From assembly GCF_035277725.1 (NCBI RefSeq), contig NZ_DATEJY010000117.1:1-14386 (forward strand): a stretch of DNA of 14,386 nt, given 5' to 3'. A model generated the notes under the pieces. The model saw only the letters and a list, made by a program, of their open reading frames with translations. It was not told the origin of the DNA and made no database searches. The DNA comes from Dyella_B sp035277725. Its GTDB lineage: Bacteria > Pseudomonadota > Gammaproteobacteria > Xanthomonadales > Rhodanobacteraceae. The translations under genes and the position numbers were made by a program. How positions within the stretch are numbered: position 1 is the stretch's first letter; every line of letters starts with the position of its first letter. Below are positions 1-7,573 of this stretch, in pieces.

Positions 1-53
1 CCTGCGGGCTTTCTGAACATCATGCCAACTACGCAGAATCAATCAGCTCATCC

Positions 54-2852
54 TTAAAGTTTGAAACGGAAACCCAGATTCACCGTGCGATCCTGATAGC
101 GGATATCGCGCGGACGCGACGTACCGTCACCCCAGTACTGATGCAGATTCGCACCCAGCAGATTGGTCATGCCCAACACCACCGTGCTGTGGTCGTTGAG
201 GTTGTAGGCGACGGAAAGATCCACCTGATTCGCCGGTGCGATTTCATCGTTCACGCTGGCCACGTTGACGGCATTGAAGCCATCGATGAAGCGGCTGCGA
301 TAGTTGTAGGCCAGGCGCAACGACCAGCCATACTTCTCATACATCAGCACTGCGTTGCCGTTGTGCTTGGATACGTTCTGCAACGGCGTGGTAACCATCG
401 GGCCACCCAGATACTGCGGCGACTTGGTCGATCCATTGATGTAGGTGTAGTTGACCTGCACGCCCAGTCCGTTCCACGCACCCGGCAGGAAATCGAAGAA
501 CTGCTGATAGGCCAGCTCCACGCCGTCCAGGAAGCCATTGCCTGCACTCTCGGGACTGCTGATCTGGTACGGCTGTCCGCCGATCACCTCATCCGTCACG
601 TAGCTCTGCACATAGCCCTTGATGTTGCGATAGAACGCACCGGCACTGGCATAACTGCCTGGCGCGAAATACCACTCCAGCGACATGTCGTAGTTGTTGG
701 ACTTGATCGGCGTGAGGTAGGCGTTACCGCTGCTGCCGTTGCCTGCACGATTGATGGTGCCGGGATTGAGCGACATCGACGGATTGAGGTCACCAAAGTT
801 CGGATACGTCACCGTCTTCGCCGCCACAAAGCGCGCCTGCAAGGCATCCGTAATGTGCAGCACGGCGCTCACGTTCGGCAGGTACACCGGCGCACTGGTC
901 GACAAGGCCAGCGGTGAGTAGACGTTGGTGGCGCTGTTGTACGAAAACGCGTTGAGGTTGCGATTGATGTCTTCGATGCGCACGCCGATCAGGCCATCCA
1001 GCGGCATGCCGAACACCGTGGTGGCATAGGCCGTCTGCAGATAACCGGCGAAGTCTTTCTCGTCGATGTTGTAGAAGCGGCCCGGATCGGTCGGCTGCAA
1101 CCCCTGGTTGGTGCCGTACAGCGCGCGAATGGCGTTCGCATTGCCGTTCAGATAGTTGTAGCAGCCGCTCAACCAACCACCCGGCAGCGCCGATGAACTG
1201 GGCATGGCGCAGAAGTAGTTGGCGGGGAAACGCGCCAACACCTGGTTGGCCGGATTGGGATCGAGCGCAATCGCACCGGTGCCGCCCGGCGGCGGAATCG
1301 ATACCTGCACGCTGCCCTCGTAGTTCGCGCGGTGATCGTCGGCGCGCACGCCAAACTGCAGGTTCTGGAAGAAGCCCGAGTCGAAGGTGTACACGCCATC
1401 CGCGCGCCAGGAGAGCTCCTTGCCGCGTTGCACCGACCAGTTCTGGAACAGGCCGTTCAAGTAGTAGTTGGACGCGTCGTTCTGCGGACTGCCGAGCAGC
1501 GACCAGTTCTGGCGGTTGCCGGCGGTACCGTTCCACACCGTGGTGATCGGCCCTTTCAGGAACGTATCGACGATGAAGGTGTTGTCCATGAACGAGCTGA
1601 GCGTCGACGACAGTTCGGTCGACAGGCTCAGCACATCGTTATGCCACTTGGCGCCGATCGCGTTTTGAATGTCGTGCCCGTGCTGCGCGTGTGCCTGCGT
1701 GCTGGTCGCCGCATAGCTGTTGCCGCTCCAGGTCGCGCTGGTAGCGTCACAGATCGTCTGGCCGTAGTACTGGCCGGCGAGCTGGTCCGGATAGCAGTGA
1801 TTGCCGACGGTGTACGAACTCGGCGTCACGACACCGGTCGGGAAGGTGAAGAAGAACGGCTGGCTGTAGCTGTCGTGATCCCAGTCGTACAAGCCTTCGG
1901 CGTAGATTTCGGTGTGATCGTTGGGTGCCCATTGCACCGCATAGTTCAGCTCGGGACGGCGGCGATAGCCGATGTTGTAGTCGGCACCGAAACCATTCGG
2001 CACTTCCACCAGCGTGCCCGAAGGGCTGCGCAACGCATTGCCCTGTGCATCCGTCAGCAGTCGCGGGAAATCGCCCCACACGGCCTTGTAGTCGTAGTGC
2101 TGGGTGATGATGCTGGCGTTGAGAAGTGCGCCGAACTCACCGGCATCCGTCTTCCAGCGGTCGCTGACCAGAAAGCTGCCGGTGCCGTCGGTGCGGCCCG
2201 CGTTCGCGCTATTGATGCCGGTCACCGTGCCCGCCACTTCCAGCCCTTTGAAATCGAACGGGCGGAACAGCTGCATGTCCACCAGGCCGGCAATGCCGCC
2301 TGCCGGCAAGCTGGCATCGCTGGTCTTGTACACCTGCACCGACTTCACCGCCGTTGCCGGCAGATTCTGGAAGGCATACGAGCGGCCAACACCGCTGACG
2401 ATCTCGCGGCCGTTCAACGTGGTCACCACGTTCGGCAGGCCACGCACCACCACGCTACTGGTTTCGCCCTGAAAGCCTTGCGCCACCTGCACGCCGGTGA
2501 TGCGCTGCAAGGCATCGGCCACGCTGTTGTCAGGCATCTTGCCGATGTCTTCCGACACGATCGAGTCGACGATGTTGTCGGAATCCTGCTTCACTTCTGC
2601 CGCAGAGCCAAGGCTCGAACGCAATGGCGTGACCACCACGGTGGAGAGGGTGGCTGCGACGTTCTGGTCTTTTTTCTTTTGATCCTTCTTGGTGTTGTCC
2701 GGTGATGAAGCATCCGCGGTTTGTGCACCGGTTACCGGTTGGCTGGTGCTCACAGGCTGCGCTGCCGTGGTGTCGGCGTGTGCCGTGGCCAGCGACGAGA
2801 CGATAGCGACGGCCAGCAAACTCATGGTGCAGGTAATGGTGTTGCGCTTCAT
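54..2852 (-). CDS. TonB-dependent receptor (TonB-Xanth-Caul type), probable oligosaccharide uptake
   Basis: This is an outer-membrane active transporter of 932 residues, a normal length for the family. Residues 1-26 form a Sec signal peptide ending ATAHA. A low-complexity linker rich in S/T/A and then K/Q (about 27-67) follows, and then a TonB-box-like stretch TVVVTP at 71-76. The plug runs from about 77 to 200 and carries the family-typical segments DALQRITGVQV, VVVRGLPN and LNGREIVSG. The rest is the 22-strand barrel, with the usual terminal aromatic strand ending FRFKL. The ATG at 2852 has a strong ribosome site (AGGGGAG) a few bases upstream. It is the last gene of the minus-strand trio and has its own 159-base leader with a perfect dyad at 2940-2950. 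The neighbouring galactose genes suggest a galactosyl-containing oligosaccharide as ligand. That is inference, since plug and barrel sequence do not reveal ligand. Family assignment is sure; substrate is not. Confidence 0.95.
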   Translation of the reverse strand: MKRNTITCTMSLLAVAIVSSLATAHADTTAAQPVSTSQPVTGAQTADASSPDNTKKDQKKKDQNVAATLSTVVVTPLRSSLGSAAEVKQDSDNIVDSIVSEDIGKMPDNSVADALQRITGVQVAQGFQGETSSVVVRGLPNVVTTLNGREIVSGVGRSYAFQNLPATAVKSVQVYKTSDASLPAGGIAGLVDMQLFRPFDFKGLEVAGTVTGINSANAGRTDGTGSFLVSDRWKTDAGEFGALLNASIITQHYDYKAVWGDFPRLLTDAQGNALRSPSGTLVEVPNGFGADYNIGYRRRPELNYAVQWAPNDHTEIYAEGLYDWDHDSYSQPFFFTFPTGVVTPSSYTVGNHCYPDQLAGQYYGQTICDATSATWSGNSYAATSTQAHAQHGHDIQNAIGAKWHNDVLSLSTELSSTLSSFMDNTFIVDTFLKGPITTVWNGTAGNRQNWSLLGSPQNDASNYYLNGLFQNWSVQRGKELSWRADGVYTFDSGFFQNLQFGVRADDHRANYEGSVQVSIPPPGGTGAIALDPNPANQVLARFPANYFCAMPSSSALPGGWLSGCYNYLNGNANAIRALYGTNQGLQPTDPGRFYNIDEKDFAGYLQTAYATTVFGMPLDGLIGVRIEDINRNLNAFSYNSATNVYSPLALSTSAPVYLPNVSAVLHITDALQARFVAAKTVTYPNFGDLNPSMSLNPGTINRAGNGSSGNAYLTPIKSNNYDMSLEWYFAPGSYASAGAFYRNIKGYVQSYVTDEVIGGQPYQISSPESAGNGFLDGVELAYQQFFDFLPGAWNGLGVQVNYTYINGSTKSPQYLGGPMVTTPLQNVSKHNGNAVLMYEKYGWSLRLAYNYRSRFIDGFNAVNVASVNDEIAPANQVDLSVAYNLNDHSTVVLGMTNLLGANLHQYWGDGTSRPRDIRYQDRTVNLGFRFKL

Positions 2853-2939
2853 GGTCTCTCCCCTTTCGGCTTGGGCGTACGCCTTGCATGGCCGCCACCC
2901 TTGGTATGGAATGTCTATTTAAAAAGCCAAATTCGCTAT

Positions 2940-2950
2940 TAGTACTACTA
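2940..2950 (-). promoter_or_regulatory. Perfect dyad TAGTA-C-TACTA, candidate operator of the TonB receptor gene
   Basis: Two 5-base arms are exact inverted repeats around one central base, in an AT-rich stretch 88-98 bases upstream of the receptor start codon. The FadR subfamily of GntR regulators is known to favour t.GTM-N(0-1)-KAC.a, and this dyad satisfies that pattern. The regulator encoded at 5907 belongs to that subfamily, so it is a natural candidate to bind here (inference). No convincing -35/-10 pair was found next to it, so the promoter itself is not placed. Confidence 0.4.
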
Positions 2951-2978
2951 TATGGTCAGCTGCTTGAGGCGACAGAAA

Positions 2979-2994
2979 GCCGCCGCCTCGCGGC
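2979..2994 (-). terminator. Weak candidate terminator after the GH5-like gene
   Basis: Read on the minus strand, GCCGC-GAG-GCGGC forms a 5-base-pair GC stem about 18 bases after the glycosidase stop codon. The next bases are GGCTTTCT, so the T-run is short and interrupted. It could cause partial termination between the glycosidase and the receptor gene, or it could be a chance GC hairpin. Confidence 0.25.
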
Positions 2995-3011
2995 CTGCGC
3001 AGTAAAAGAGT

Positions 3012-4211
3012 TCAGTGCGCCGCGCTTGGGCTATGGACGGCTGCGGTGACCGGGAGCATCGCCGCGTCAGCAGGCACGATGCCCTTGGGCGCTGCACTCA
3101 AGGCCCGGAAGATCGCTGCCTCACGCTCGCGATACGGCGTGCCATCGGGATTGAGCAGATCGTGGAACCAGATCACCGGCGGCTGCAGCGTGTACGGCTT
3201 CTGCCAGGAATCCCACGGAAAAATTGTCTGCGTCTTGCCGGAGACAAAACCCCAGTTGACCATGCCGACGTCGAGCTTCTTGCCCACCGGCAGCACGCCG
3301 TCGACGGTGGAACCCGCACTGCGCGCCATGTATTCCGTGCAGATCATTGGACGTCCATACGTCTGCAACTGCTGCACGCGATGGAGGAATTCTTCCGGGA
3401 ATCCATAGTTGTGAAACGTAAGGATGTCCGACTGCGTGAGCTGCGTCTGCTCGATCGCATTGAGCTGGTGCAGCTTTGACCAGTCGTCGTCGTGCCACAC
3501 GCCGCTGGTCAGCGGCTGCACGGGATGCTGGCTGCGCGCCCAATCGAACACCTGCGGCAGCAGTTGCGCCACGCGCTGGAATTTGTCCTTGGGTTCCTCG
3601 GCTGCGTAATTGCCGCCGCCGTCGTTGTCCGGTTCGTTCCACACGTCCCAGGCAAGGATGCGACCGTCCTTGGCAAAGCTGCCGACGATATCCTTCACAT
3701 AGGCTGCGAGCTGCGGATACTGCGACGGATCATCCAGCACCTTGGTGCCCGGCGCCTGCACCCAGCCGGAGTTGTGCACGCCAGGAATCGGCGGATGCTG
3801 CGGGCCCAGCACGGGATCAGGATCCCAGCACGAATCGAACAGCACCAGGATCGGCTTGATGTGATGCTTCGCGGCGATCGCGAGGAACGTATCGATGCGC
3901 TTCTTGAAACCTTCGCGATCCTGATCCCACAGGAGGTTATGCAGGAACACGCGCATGGTGTTCATGCCCAAACCCTGCGCCCAGCCGAGTTCCTGATCGA
4001 TGCGCGCCGGATCGAACGTGGCGGACTGCCACATGTCCAGTTCGTTGATCGCGTTGGAAGGAATGTAATTGCTACCTACCGGCCACGGCTGCTTTGCGTA
4101 CCAGGCCTTGGCCTGTGCAGCCGTCCAACGCTCCATATCCGCGGCGTGCGCCACGGAAACACCAAGCAGCAGCGCCAGAGCGAGGCACCCTGCCCATCGT
4201 GTGCTCTTCAT
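3012..4211 (-). CDS. Secreted clan GH-A (GH5-like) glycoside hydrolase, substrate unknown
   Basis: A 399-residue predicted retaining glycosidase exported by a signal peptide (residues 1-23, ending VAHA). The start was set at 4211, where the signal peptide begins and AGGGTGG precedes the ATG; a further 53 upstream codons are open but carry no signal-like sequence. The (beta/alpha)8 fold of clan GH-A is supported by NTMRVFLHNLLW (84-95), DVWNEPDN (189-196; E193 the likely acid/base) and MICTEYMAR (289-297; E293 the likely nucleophile). Trp319 and Trp348 fall where late-barrel substrate-stacking residues would be. The C-terminal ~25 residues are low-complexity Ala/Pro. Relatives are usually annotated loosely as cellulase-family or xylanase-like proteins. 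The setting between galM and the receptor argues for a galactose-bearing oligosaccharide instead. Catalytic class is confident; substrate is unassigned. Confidence 0.88.
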   Translation of the reverse strand: MKSTRWAGCLALALLLGVSVAHAADMERWTAAQAKAWYAKQPWPVGSNYIPSNAINELDMWQSATFDPARIDQELGWAQGLGMNTMRVFLHNLLWDQDREGFKKRIDTFLAIAAKHHIKPILVLFDSCWDPDPVLGPQHPPIPGVHNSGWVQAPGTKVLDDPSQYPQLAAYVKDIVGSFAKDGRILAWDVWNEPDNDGGGNYAAEEPKDKFQRVAQLLPQVFDWARSQHPVQPLTSGVWHDDDWSKLHQLNAIEQTQLTQSDILTFHNYGFPEEFLHRVQQLQTYGRPMICTEYMARSAGSTVDGVLPVGKKLDVGMVNWGFVSGKTQTIFPWDSWQKPYTLQPPVIWFHDLLNPDGTPYREREAAIFRALSAAPKGIVPADAAMLPVTAAVHSPSAAH

Positions 4212-4429
4212 TGTCACATCCACCCTTGAATCTTTTTTATCCCTGTCCCGCGTACGGGATGGGTTGTTTATAAGTACTGCATTAAAGCTGTGCGCCTCGC
4301 AATTCGCGGCTTGATGCAAATCCAAGCTTGCAATGATGGCGATGCGATGGCATAGCGTCGGGGTTCGCACCCCAACCTACGCGGCTCCTGCGCGGTGCTG
4401 CTCCCTGCTGCTACGACTCGACCCAGGTG
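4212..4429 (-). promoter_or_regulatory. Leader between galM and the GH5-like gene: AT-rich patch, GTAC motif and a 5' hairpin
   Basis: The minus-strand leader of the glycosidase holds an AT-rich patch with GCAGTACTTATAAA (4267-4280), which may include a -10-like TATAAA. No good -35 sits at the right distance, so no promoter is claimed. The motif shares AGTACT and 8 of 11 bases with the dyad before the receptor gene. Downstream, TCCCG-TACG-CGGGA (4246-4259) forms a small hairpin in the presumed 5' untranslated region. The 218-base gap suggests the glycosidase can be transcribed separately from galM. Confidence 0.3.
4355..4382. repeat. REP-like hairpin downstream of galM
   Basis: On the minus strand GTTGGGGT-GCGA-ACCCCGAC makes an 8-base-pair stem (one G-T wobble) closed by a GNRA-type tetraloop, about 50 bases past the galM stop codon. 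Outer GCGT/ACGC arms are also complementary. The core GTAGGTTGGGGTGCGAACCCC resembles short intergenic palindromes that I recall being dispersed in gammaproteobacterial genomes. There is no T-run, so a REP-like element or a processing hairpin is more likely than an intrinsic terminator. A single copy is seen here, so the repeat nature is an inference. Confidence 0.4.
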
Positions 4430-5575
4430 TTACTTCGCGGCCTGGTCGATACCGAAGCGATAGACGATGATGTTGCGGTAGATCTCGCCCGGCGCCAGTC
4501 GCGCCGAGCCGAAGTCCGGATGATTCGGCGTGTCCGGAAACAGCTGCGGCTCCAGCACGAATGCATCGCCCTGACGATAAATATGATGGTCTTTGCCGAC
4601 CGTGGTGCCATCCAGGAAATTGCCCGAATAAAACTGCAAACCCGGCTTGCTCGACCACAGCGTCATCACGCGTCCGGAATGCGGGTCTTCCACCCGGGCC
4701 ACCACACGCGGCTCGATTTCCTTGCGGCTGAGCACCCAATTCATGTCGTAGCCCTTGCCGAACAGCAACTGCTGCGAACGGCCATCGCGAATGTCACGAC
4801 CAATCGGCTTGGCAACGCGGAAGTCGTAGGACGTACCTGCCACAGGCGCGAATGCTCCGGTCGGAATCGACGCGGCATCGCCTACCGGCGTGATGTCGTT
4901 GCCGGGAATCATCAATGTTTGATCCATCACCGAACCGGAACCTTCGCCACCGAGATTCCAGTACGTGTGATTGGAAAGATTGACGATGGTCGGCTTGTCC
5001 GTGGTGGCGGTGTAGGCGATCTTGAGCTGGTTTTCATCGCTCAAGGCATAGGTCGCCTTCACCGTCAGCGTGCCGGGGTAACCCTGGTCGCCATCGGGGC
5101 TGACGTATTCCATCGTCACGCTTGGCGTGGAACCCGACTTTACGTCGAGTACTTTCCACACCTGCATGTCGAAGCCTTTCGTGCCGCCGTGCAGGGAATT
5201 GGCGCCATCGTTCAACGTAAGGCTATACGGCTTGCCGTCCAGCGTGAATTTGCCGTGGGCGATACGGTTCGCAAAGCGGCCGACGGTCGCGCCGAAATAC
5301 TGGCGCCGGTCGAGATAGCCCTGCAGCGTGTCGTAACCGATCACGACGTCGGCAAGCTTGCCGTTGCGGTCAGGCACCAGCAGAGACTGCAGCGAGGCGC
5401 CGTAACTCATGACGCGTGCGCGCATGCCATGGCTGTTGGTAAGCGTCACGATTTCCACATCCTGCCCATCCGCCGTATGTCCGAAGGATGCGCGGGTGGC
5501 CTCGCCGGCCATCGCGGAGAGTGGCAGCAACATGCTTGCCGTAAGGATGGAACCGAGCAGTACTACAGATTTCAA
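4430..5575 (-). CDS. galM: Secreted aldose 1-epimerase (galactose mutarotase)
   Basis: Aldose 1-epimerase interconverts alpha and beta anomers of galactose and glucose. The 381-residue protein has the family signatures NSLHGG (127-132), NHTYWNL (202-208, with H203 the expected catalytic His) and LEPQ (341-344, with E342 the expected catalytic Glu). A signal peptide (1-23, ending AMA) with no lipobox Cys makes it periplasmic, unlike cytosolic E. coli GalM. The start is taken as TTG at 5575: AAGGGGA lies 5 bases upstream and translation opens directly with the hydrophobic signal. An in-frame ATG at 5734 would add 53 residues, bury the signal and run through the TATAAT promoter element. It is first in the minus-strand trio and diverges from the galactonate operon. 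It probably supplies the anomer preferred by the permease or the dehydrogenase (inference). Confidence 0.93.
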   Translation of the reverse strand: MKSVVLLGSILTASMLLPLSAMAGEATRASFGHTADGQDVEIVTLTNSHGMRARVMSYGASLQSLLVPDRNGKLADVVIGYDTLQGYLDRRQYFGATVGRFANRIAHGKFTLDGKPYSLTLNDGANSLHGGTKGFDMQVWKVLDVKSGSTPSVTMEYVSPDGDQGYPGTLTVKATYALSDENQLKIAYTATTDKPTIVNLSNHTYWNLGGEGSGSVMDQTLMIPGNDITPVGDAASIPTGAFAPVAGTSYDFRVAKPIGRDIRDGRSQQLLFGKGYDMNWVLSRKEIEPRVVARVEDPHSGRVMTLWSSKPGLQFYSGNFLDGTTVGKDHHIYRQGDAFVLEPQLFPDTPNHPDFGSARLAPGEIYRNIIVYRFGIDQAAK

Positions 5576-5580
5576 GCAAA

Positions 5581-5587
5581 TCCCCTT
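5581..5587 (-). promoter_or_regulatory. Ribosome binding site that fixes the TTG start of galM
   Basis: AAGGGGA on the minus strand ends 5 bases before the TTG at 5575. None of the upstream in-frame ATG codons shows a comparable site, so this decides the start. Confidence 0.7.
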
Positions 5588-5644
5588 ACGAAATCTATGA
5601 AACCGGGAGCTCACATGCCCTGTCGCTTCTGAGCATATTGTATG

Positions 5645-5650
5645 ATTATA
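5645..5650 (-). promoter_or_regulatory. Candidate -10 element of the galM promoter
   Basis: The minus strand carries an exact TATAAT about 70 bases upstream of the galM TTG, inside an AT-rich island (5635-5653) that stands out from its GC-rich surroundings. There is no good TTGACA-like hexamer 16-18 bases upstream, so activation or a weak -35 is implied if it is used. Confidence 0.4.
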
Positions 5651-5749
5651 TAGACGCATGGCCGTCTGGGCTTTACGCGCTGCAGCATGGTCATCGAGCA
5701 AGTAGAACTGGGGCATCATCGTGGCGGTTCGCATAAGTGGAGGGTGCGG

Positions 5750-5777
5750 CTGACAGTGTTGAAAAAGTGGGTGTTAT
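5750..5777 (+). promoter_or_regulatory. Weak candidate promoter of the dgoR-led operon
   Basis: CTGACA (5750-5755, 5 of 6 to the -35 consensus) and TGTTAT (5772-5777, 4 of 6 to -10) are 16 bases apart. This would give an untranslated leader of roughly 120 bases. The hexamers are imperfect and no transcript start is known. Confidence 0.25.
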
Positions 5778-5906
5778 ACGCCGGCGACGTGACAAGCAAC
5801 GTATTCCGTGCACGCCGCGCCAGCGCCCAACGCTATCAACGTCAAGCACAAGCTCTTTCGCAATGCAGCACGATCGACCCTTTTCCATCACCTCCATAGA
5901 GCACCG

Positions 5907-6620
5907 ATGAGAGTCACCAACGCCCGCAATCTGCATGGTCATGTCACCCAGGAATTGGGGGTGCGGATCGTCAGCGGCCAGCTTCGGCCGGGCGAGATCC
6001 TGCCCCGCGAAGAAACCCTGGCCGAACAGATGGCGGTTAGCCGCACCGCCTTGCGCGAGGCCATGCGCGTGCTGTCCGCCAAGGGCCTGGTCGAGGCGCG
6101 GCCGAAAGTCGGTACGCGCGTGCGTGACGAACGCTACTGGCATCAACTGGATGCCGACGTGCTGGCCTGGCGTTGCGCATCCATGCCGCCGGCTGACTTC
6201 GTGGAAAAGCTGGTGCAGATGCGTGAAATCTTCGAGCCTGCCGCAGCTGCCCTGGCGGCACGCCGTTGCGATGCCTCACAACTCAAAGAGATCGAACTGG
6301 CGTATTTGGCGATGGAAGCGTCGCGCAATAGTGATGAGTGGGCCGTCGCGGACCTGCAATTCCACGAGGCCGTATTGATCGCCACCAACAACGAATTGAT
6401 GAGCTCCCTGTTCTCCGTCGTGGAAACCGCCCTGGGTTCCTTCTTTGTACAGTCCGCGCGCAAGAGCGGTGACTTCAAGTACTCCCTGCCCTATCACCGC
6501 CAGGTGTTCGACGCGATCCGCCGCAAGCAGCCCGAAGTGGCCCGCCGCGCCATGCAGCAGATGATCGTGGACGCGCGCGCCAACATGACCGGCAAGCGCC
6601 GCACGAGGAAGTCCGCATGA
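5907..6620 (+). CDS. dgoR: GntR/FadR-family transcriptional regulator, DgoR-like
   Basis: A 237-residue regulator, the usual FadR-subfamily length. Residues ~8-75 are the winged helix-turn-helix (LPREETLAEQMAVSRTALRE, then the wing GTRVRDE). Residues ~100-225 are the all-helical FCD ligand domain, with the metal-site pattern D149xxxH153 and H197. The linker motif with LDADVLAW (81-88) matches the arrangement I recall in E. coli DgoR. The ATG at 5907 is chosen because the protein then begins just before the DNA-binding helix; 33 more upstream codons are open but look non-coding. It is first in the operon and overlaps dgoK by ATGA, so it probably represses its own operon and is released by galactonate or a related acid (inference from the family). 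It may also control the divergent genes. The ribosome site is weak, which fits low expression. Confidence 0.88.
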   Translation: MRVTNARNLHGHVTQELGVRIVSGQLRPGEILPREETLAEQMAVSRTALREAMRVLSAKGLVEARPKVGTRVRDERYWHQLDADVLAWRCASMPPADFVEKLVQMREIFEPAAAALAARRCDASQLKEIELAYLAMEASRNSDEWAVADLQFHEAVLIATNNELMSSLFSVVETALGSFFVQSARKSGDFKYSLPYHRQVFDAIRRKQPEVARRAMQQMIVDARANMTGKRRTRKSA

Positions 6621-7573
6621 GCGTCGACGTGCGACTGATCGGACTGGACTGGGGCACCAGCAGCCTGCGTGCCTATCTTTATGATGCCGATGGCAAGGTC
6701 GTGGCAACACGCCACCAGTCCTGGGGCATCCGCAACCTGCCGGAGGGTGGATTCGCCGGCGCCTTGCAGGCCATCACCGCCGATTGGCCAGCTTGCGTGG
6801 CAGTAGCCGCCGGCATGGTCGGCAGCCGCCAGGGCTGGCGTGAAGTGCCTTACGTTGCATTGCCAGCCGATGCAGCAAGCATCGCGCACGGCATGCTGCG
6901 CGTGGACGACTGCAGCAGCCATGAACTATGGATTGCGCCGGGTTTGCAGCGGCATCAACCGGCCGACGTAATGCGTGGCGAAGAAACGCAGATCATCGGC
7001 GCGCTGGCGCAGCAGCCGCTCTATCAAGCCAACATGCGCTTCGTGCTGCCGGGTACGCATAGCAAATGGGCAAGCGTGGTCGACGGACGCATCGTGGCAT
7101 TCGACACGGTGATGACCGGCGAGATGTACGCGCTGTTGATCAAGCATTCCATTCTCGGTGCCGGTCTTCCTGGTGAGCCGGCGCAGCCGTTTGCCCAAGA
7201 GGCTTTCATTCGCGGTGTGCTTACCGCCCAGGAGAGCGGCGCGGAAGGTATTTTCAGCCGTCTGTTCTCGACGCGCGCATTGATGCTTGCTGGCAAACTG
7301 GCGGCGGCGCAGGTGCCGGATTTTCTATCCGGCCTGTTGATCGGCGAGGAATTCCGCATCGCACGCTCGCGTGACGACCACCGCATTTCGCCGCTATGCC
7401 TGATTGGCGAAGCGTCGCTATGCCAACGCTATACCTTGGCGGCGCAGCAGTTCGGTTATGCCGCGCCGACTGTGATTGATGACGCAGCCATCCAAGGGCT
7501 GTGGCAGCTGGCCTCTGCCGCCGGCTTGCTGGCCAACGCCAAGCTTCATTCTTTTTCCGGAGTAACACCATGA
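6617..7573 (+). CDS. dgoK: 2-dehydro-3-deoxygalactonokinase
   Basis: DgoK phosphorylates 2-dehydro-3-deoxy-D-galactonate at C6 with ATP in the cytoplasm, step four of the oxidative galactose route. At 318 residues it is slightly longer than the roughly 290-residue enterobacterial form. Family segments visible are the N-terminal phosphate-binding IGLDWGTSSLRAY (8-20), GMVGSRQGW (66-74), LPGTHSKW (144-151), TGEMYALL (167-174) and LSGLLIGEE (237-245). The start ATG overlaps the regulator's stop as ATGA, and its stop overlaps the aldolase start the same way, implying translational coupling. No damage is seen. The next gene is its matching aldolase, which makes assignment to galactonate rather than gluconate catabolism strong. 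Confidence 0.94.
   Translation: MSVDVRLIGLDWGTSSLRAYLYDADGKVVATRHQSWGIRNLPEGGFAGALQAITADWPACVAVAAGMVGSRQGWREVPYVALPADAASIAHGMLRVDDCSSHELWIAPGLQRHQPADVMRGEETQIIGALAQQPLYQANMRFVLPGTHSKWASVVDGRIVAFDTVMTGEMYALLIKHSILGAGLPGEPAQPFAQEAFIRGVLTAQESGAEGIFSRLFSTRALMLAGKLAAAQVPDFLSGLLIGEEFRIARSRDDHRISPLCLIGEASLCQRYTLAAQQFGYAAPTVIDDAAIQGLWQLASAAGLLANAKLHSFSGVTP

Larger units (their letters stand above)
5576..5906. promoter_or_regulatory. Divergent control region between galM and the dgo operon
   Basis: This 331-base stretch separates two divergent transcription units. On the minus side it has a consensus TATAAT (5645-5650) and the galM ribosome site. On the plus side there is a possible CTGACA / TGTTAT pair (5750-5777) followed by the palindrome CGCCGGCG (5779-5786). 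The last ~120 bases before the regulator start show no further clear signal and only a poor ribosome site. Small open frames here have no ribosome sites or recognisable products. No perfect copy of the TAGTACTACTA dyad occurs in this interval. Confidence 0.5.

Noticed and set aside
1..53. Sequence beyond the receptor stop codon at the left edge
   Set aside because: Too short to support any gene or terminator; nothing identifiable.
1332..2705. Long plus-strand open frame (457 codons) opposite the TonB receptor
   Set aside because: His/Arg/Val-rich translation typical of antisense to a high-GC gene; no motif, and the receptor reads through with full family signatures.
4212..4370. N-terminal extension of the GH5-like protein by 53 codons
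   Set aside because: The extension is hydrophilic and would bury the signal peptide; the ATG at 4211 has AGGGTGG upstream.
5555..5568. GTAGTACT core at the galM start as a regulator site
   Set aside because: It lies in signal-peptide codons, lacks dyad symmetry, and the same 8-mer occurs inside the receptor gene at 1764-1771, so it is not counted as a feature.
5687..5899. Small open frame (70 codons) in the divergent region before the regulator
   Set aside because: No ribosome site, no recognisable domain, and it overlaps the presumed promoter and leader of the dgo operon.
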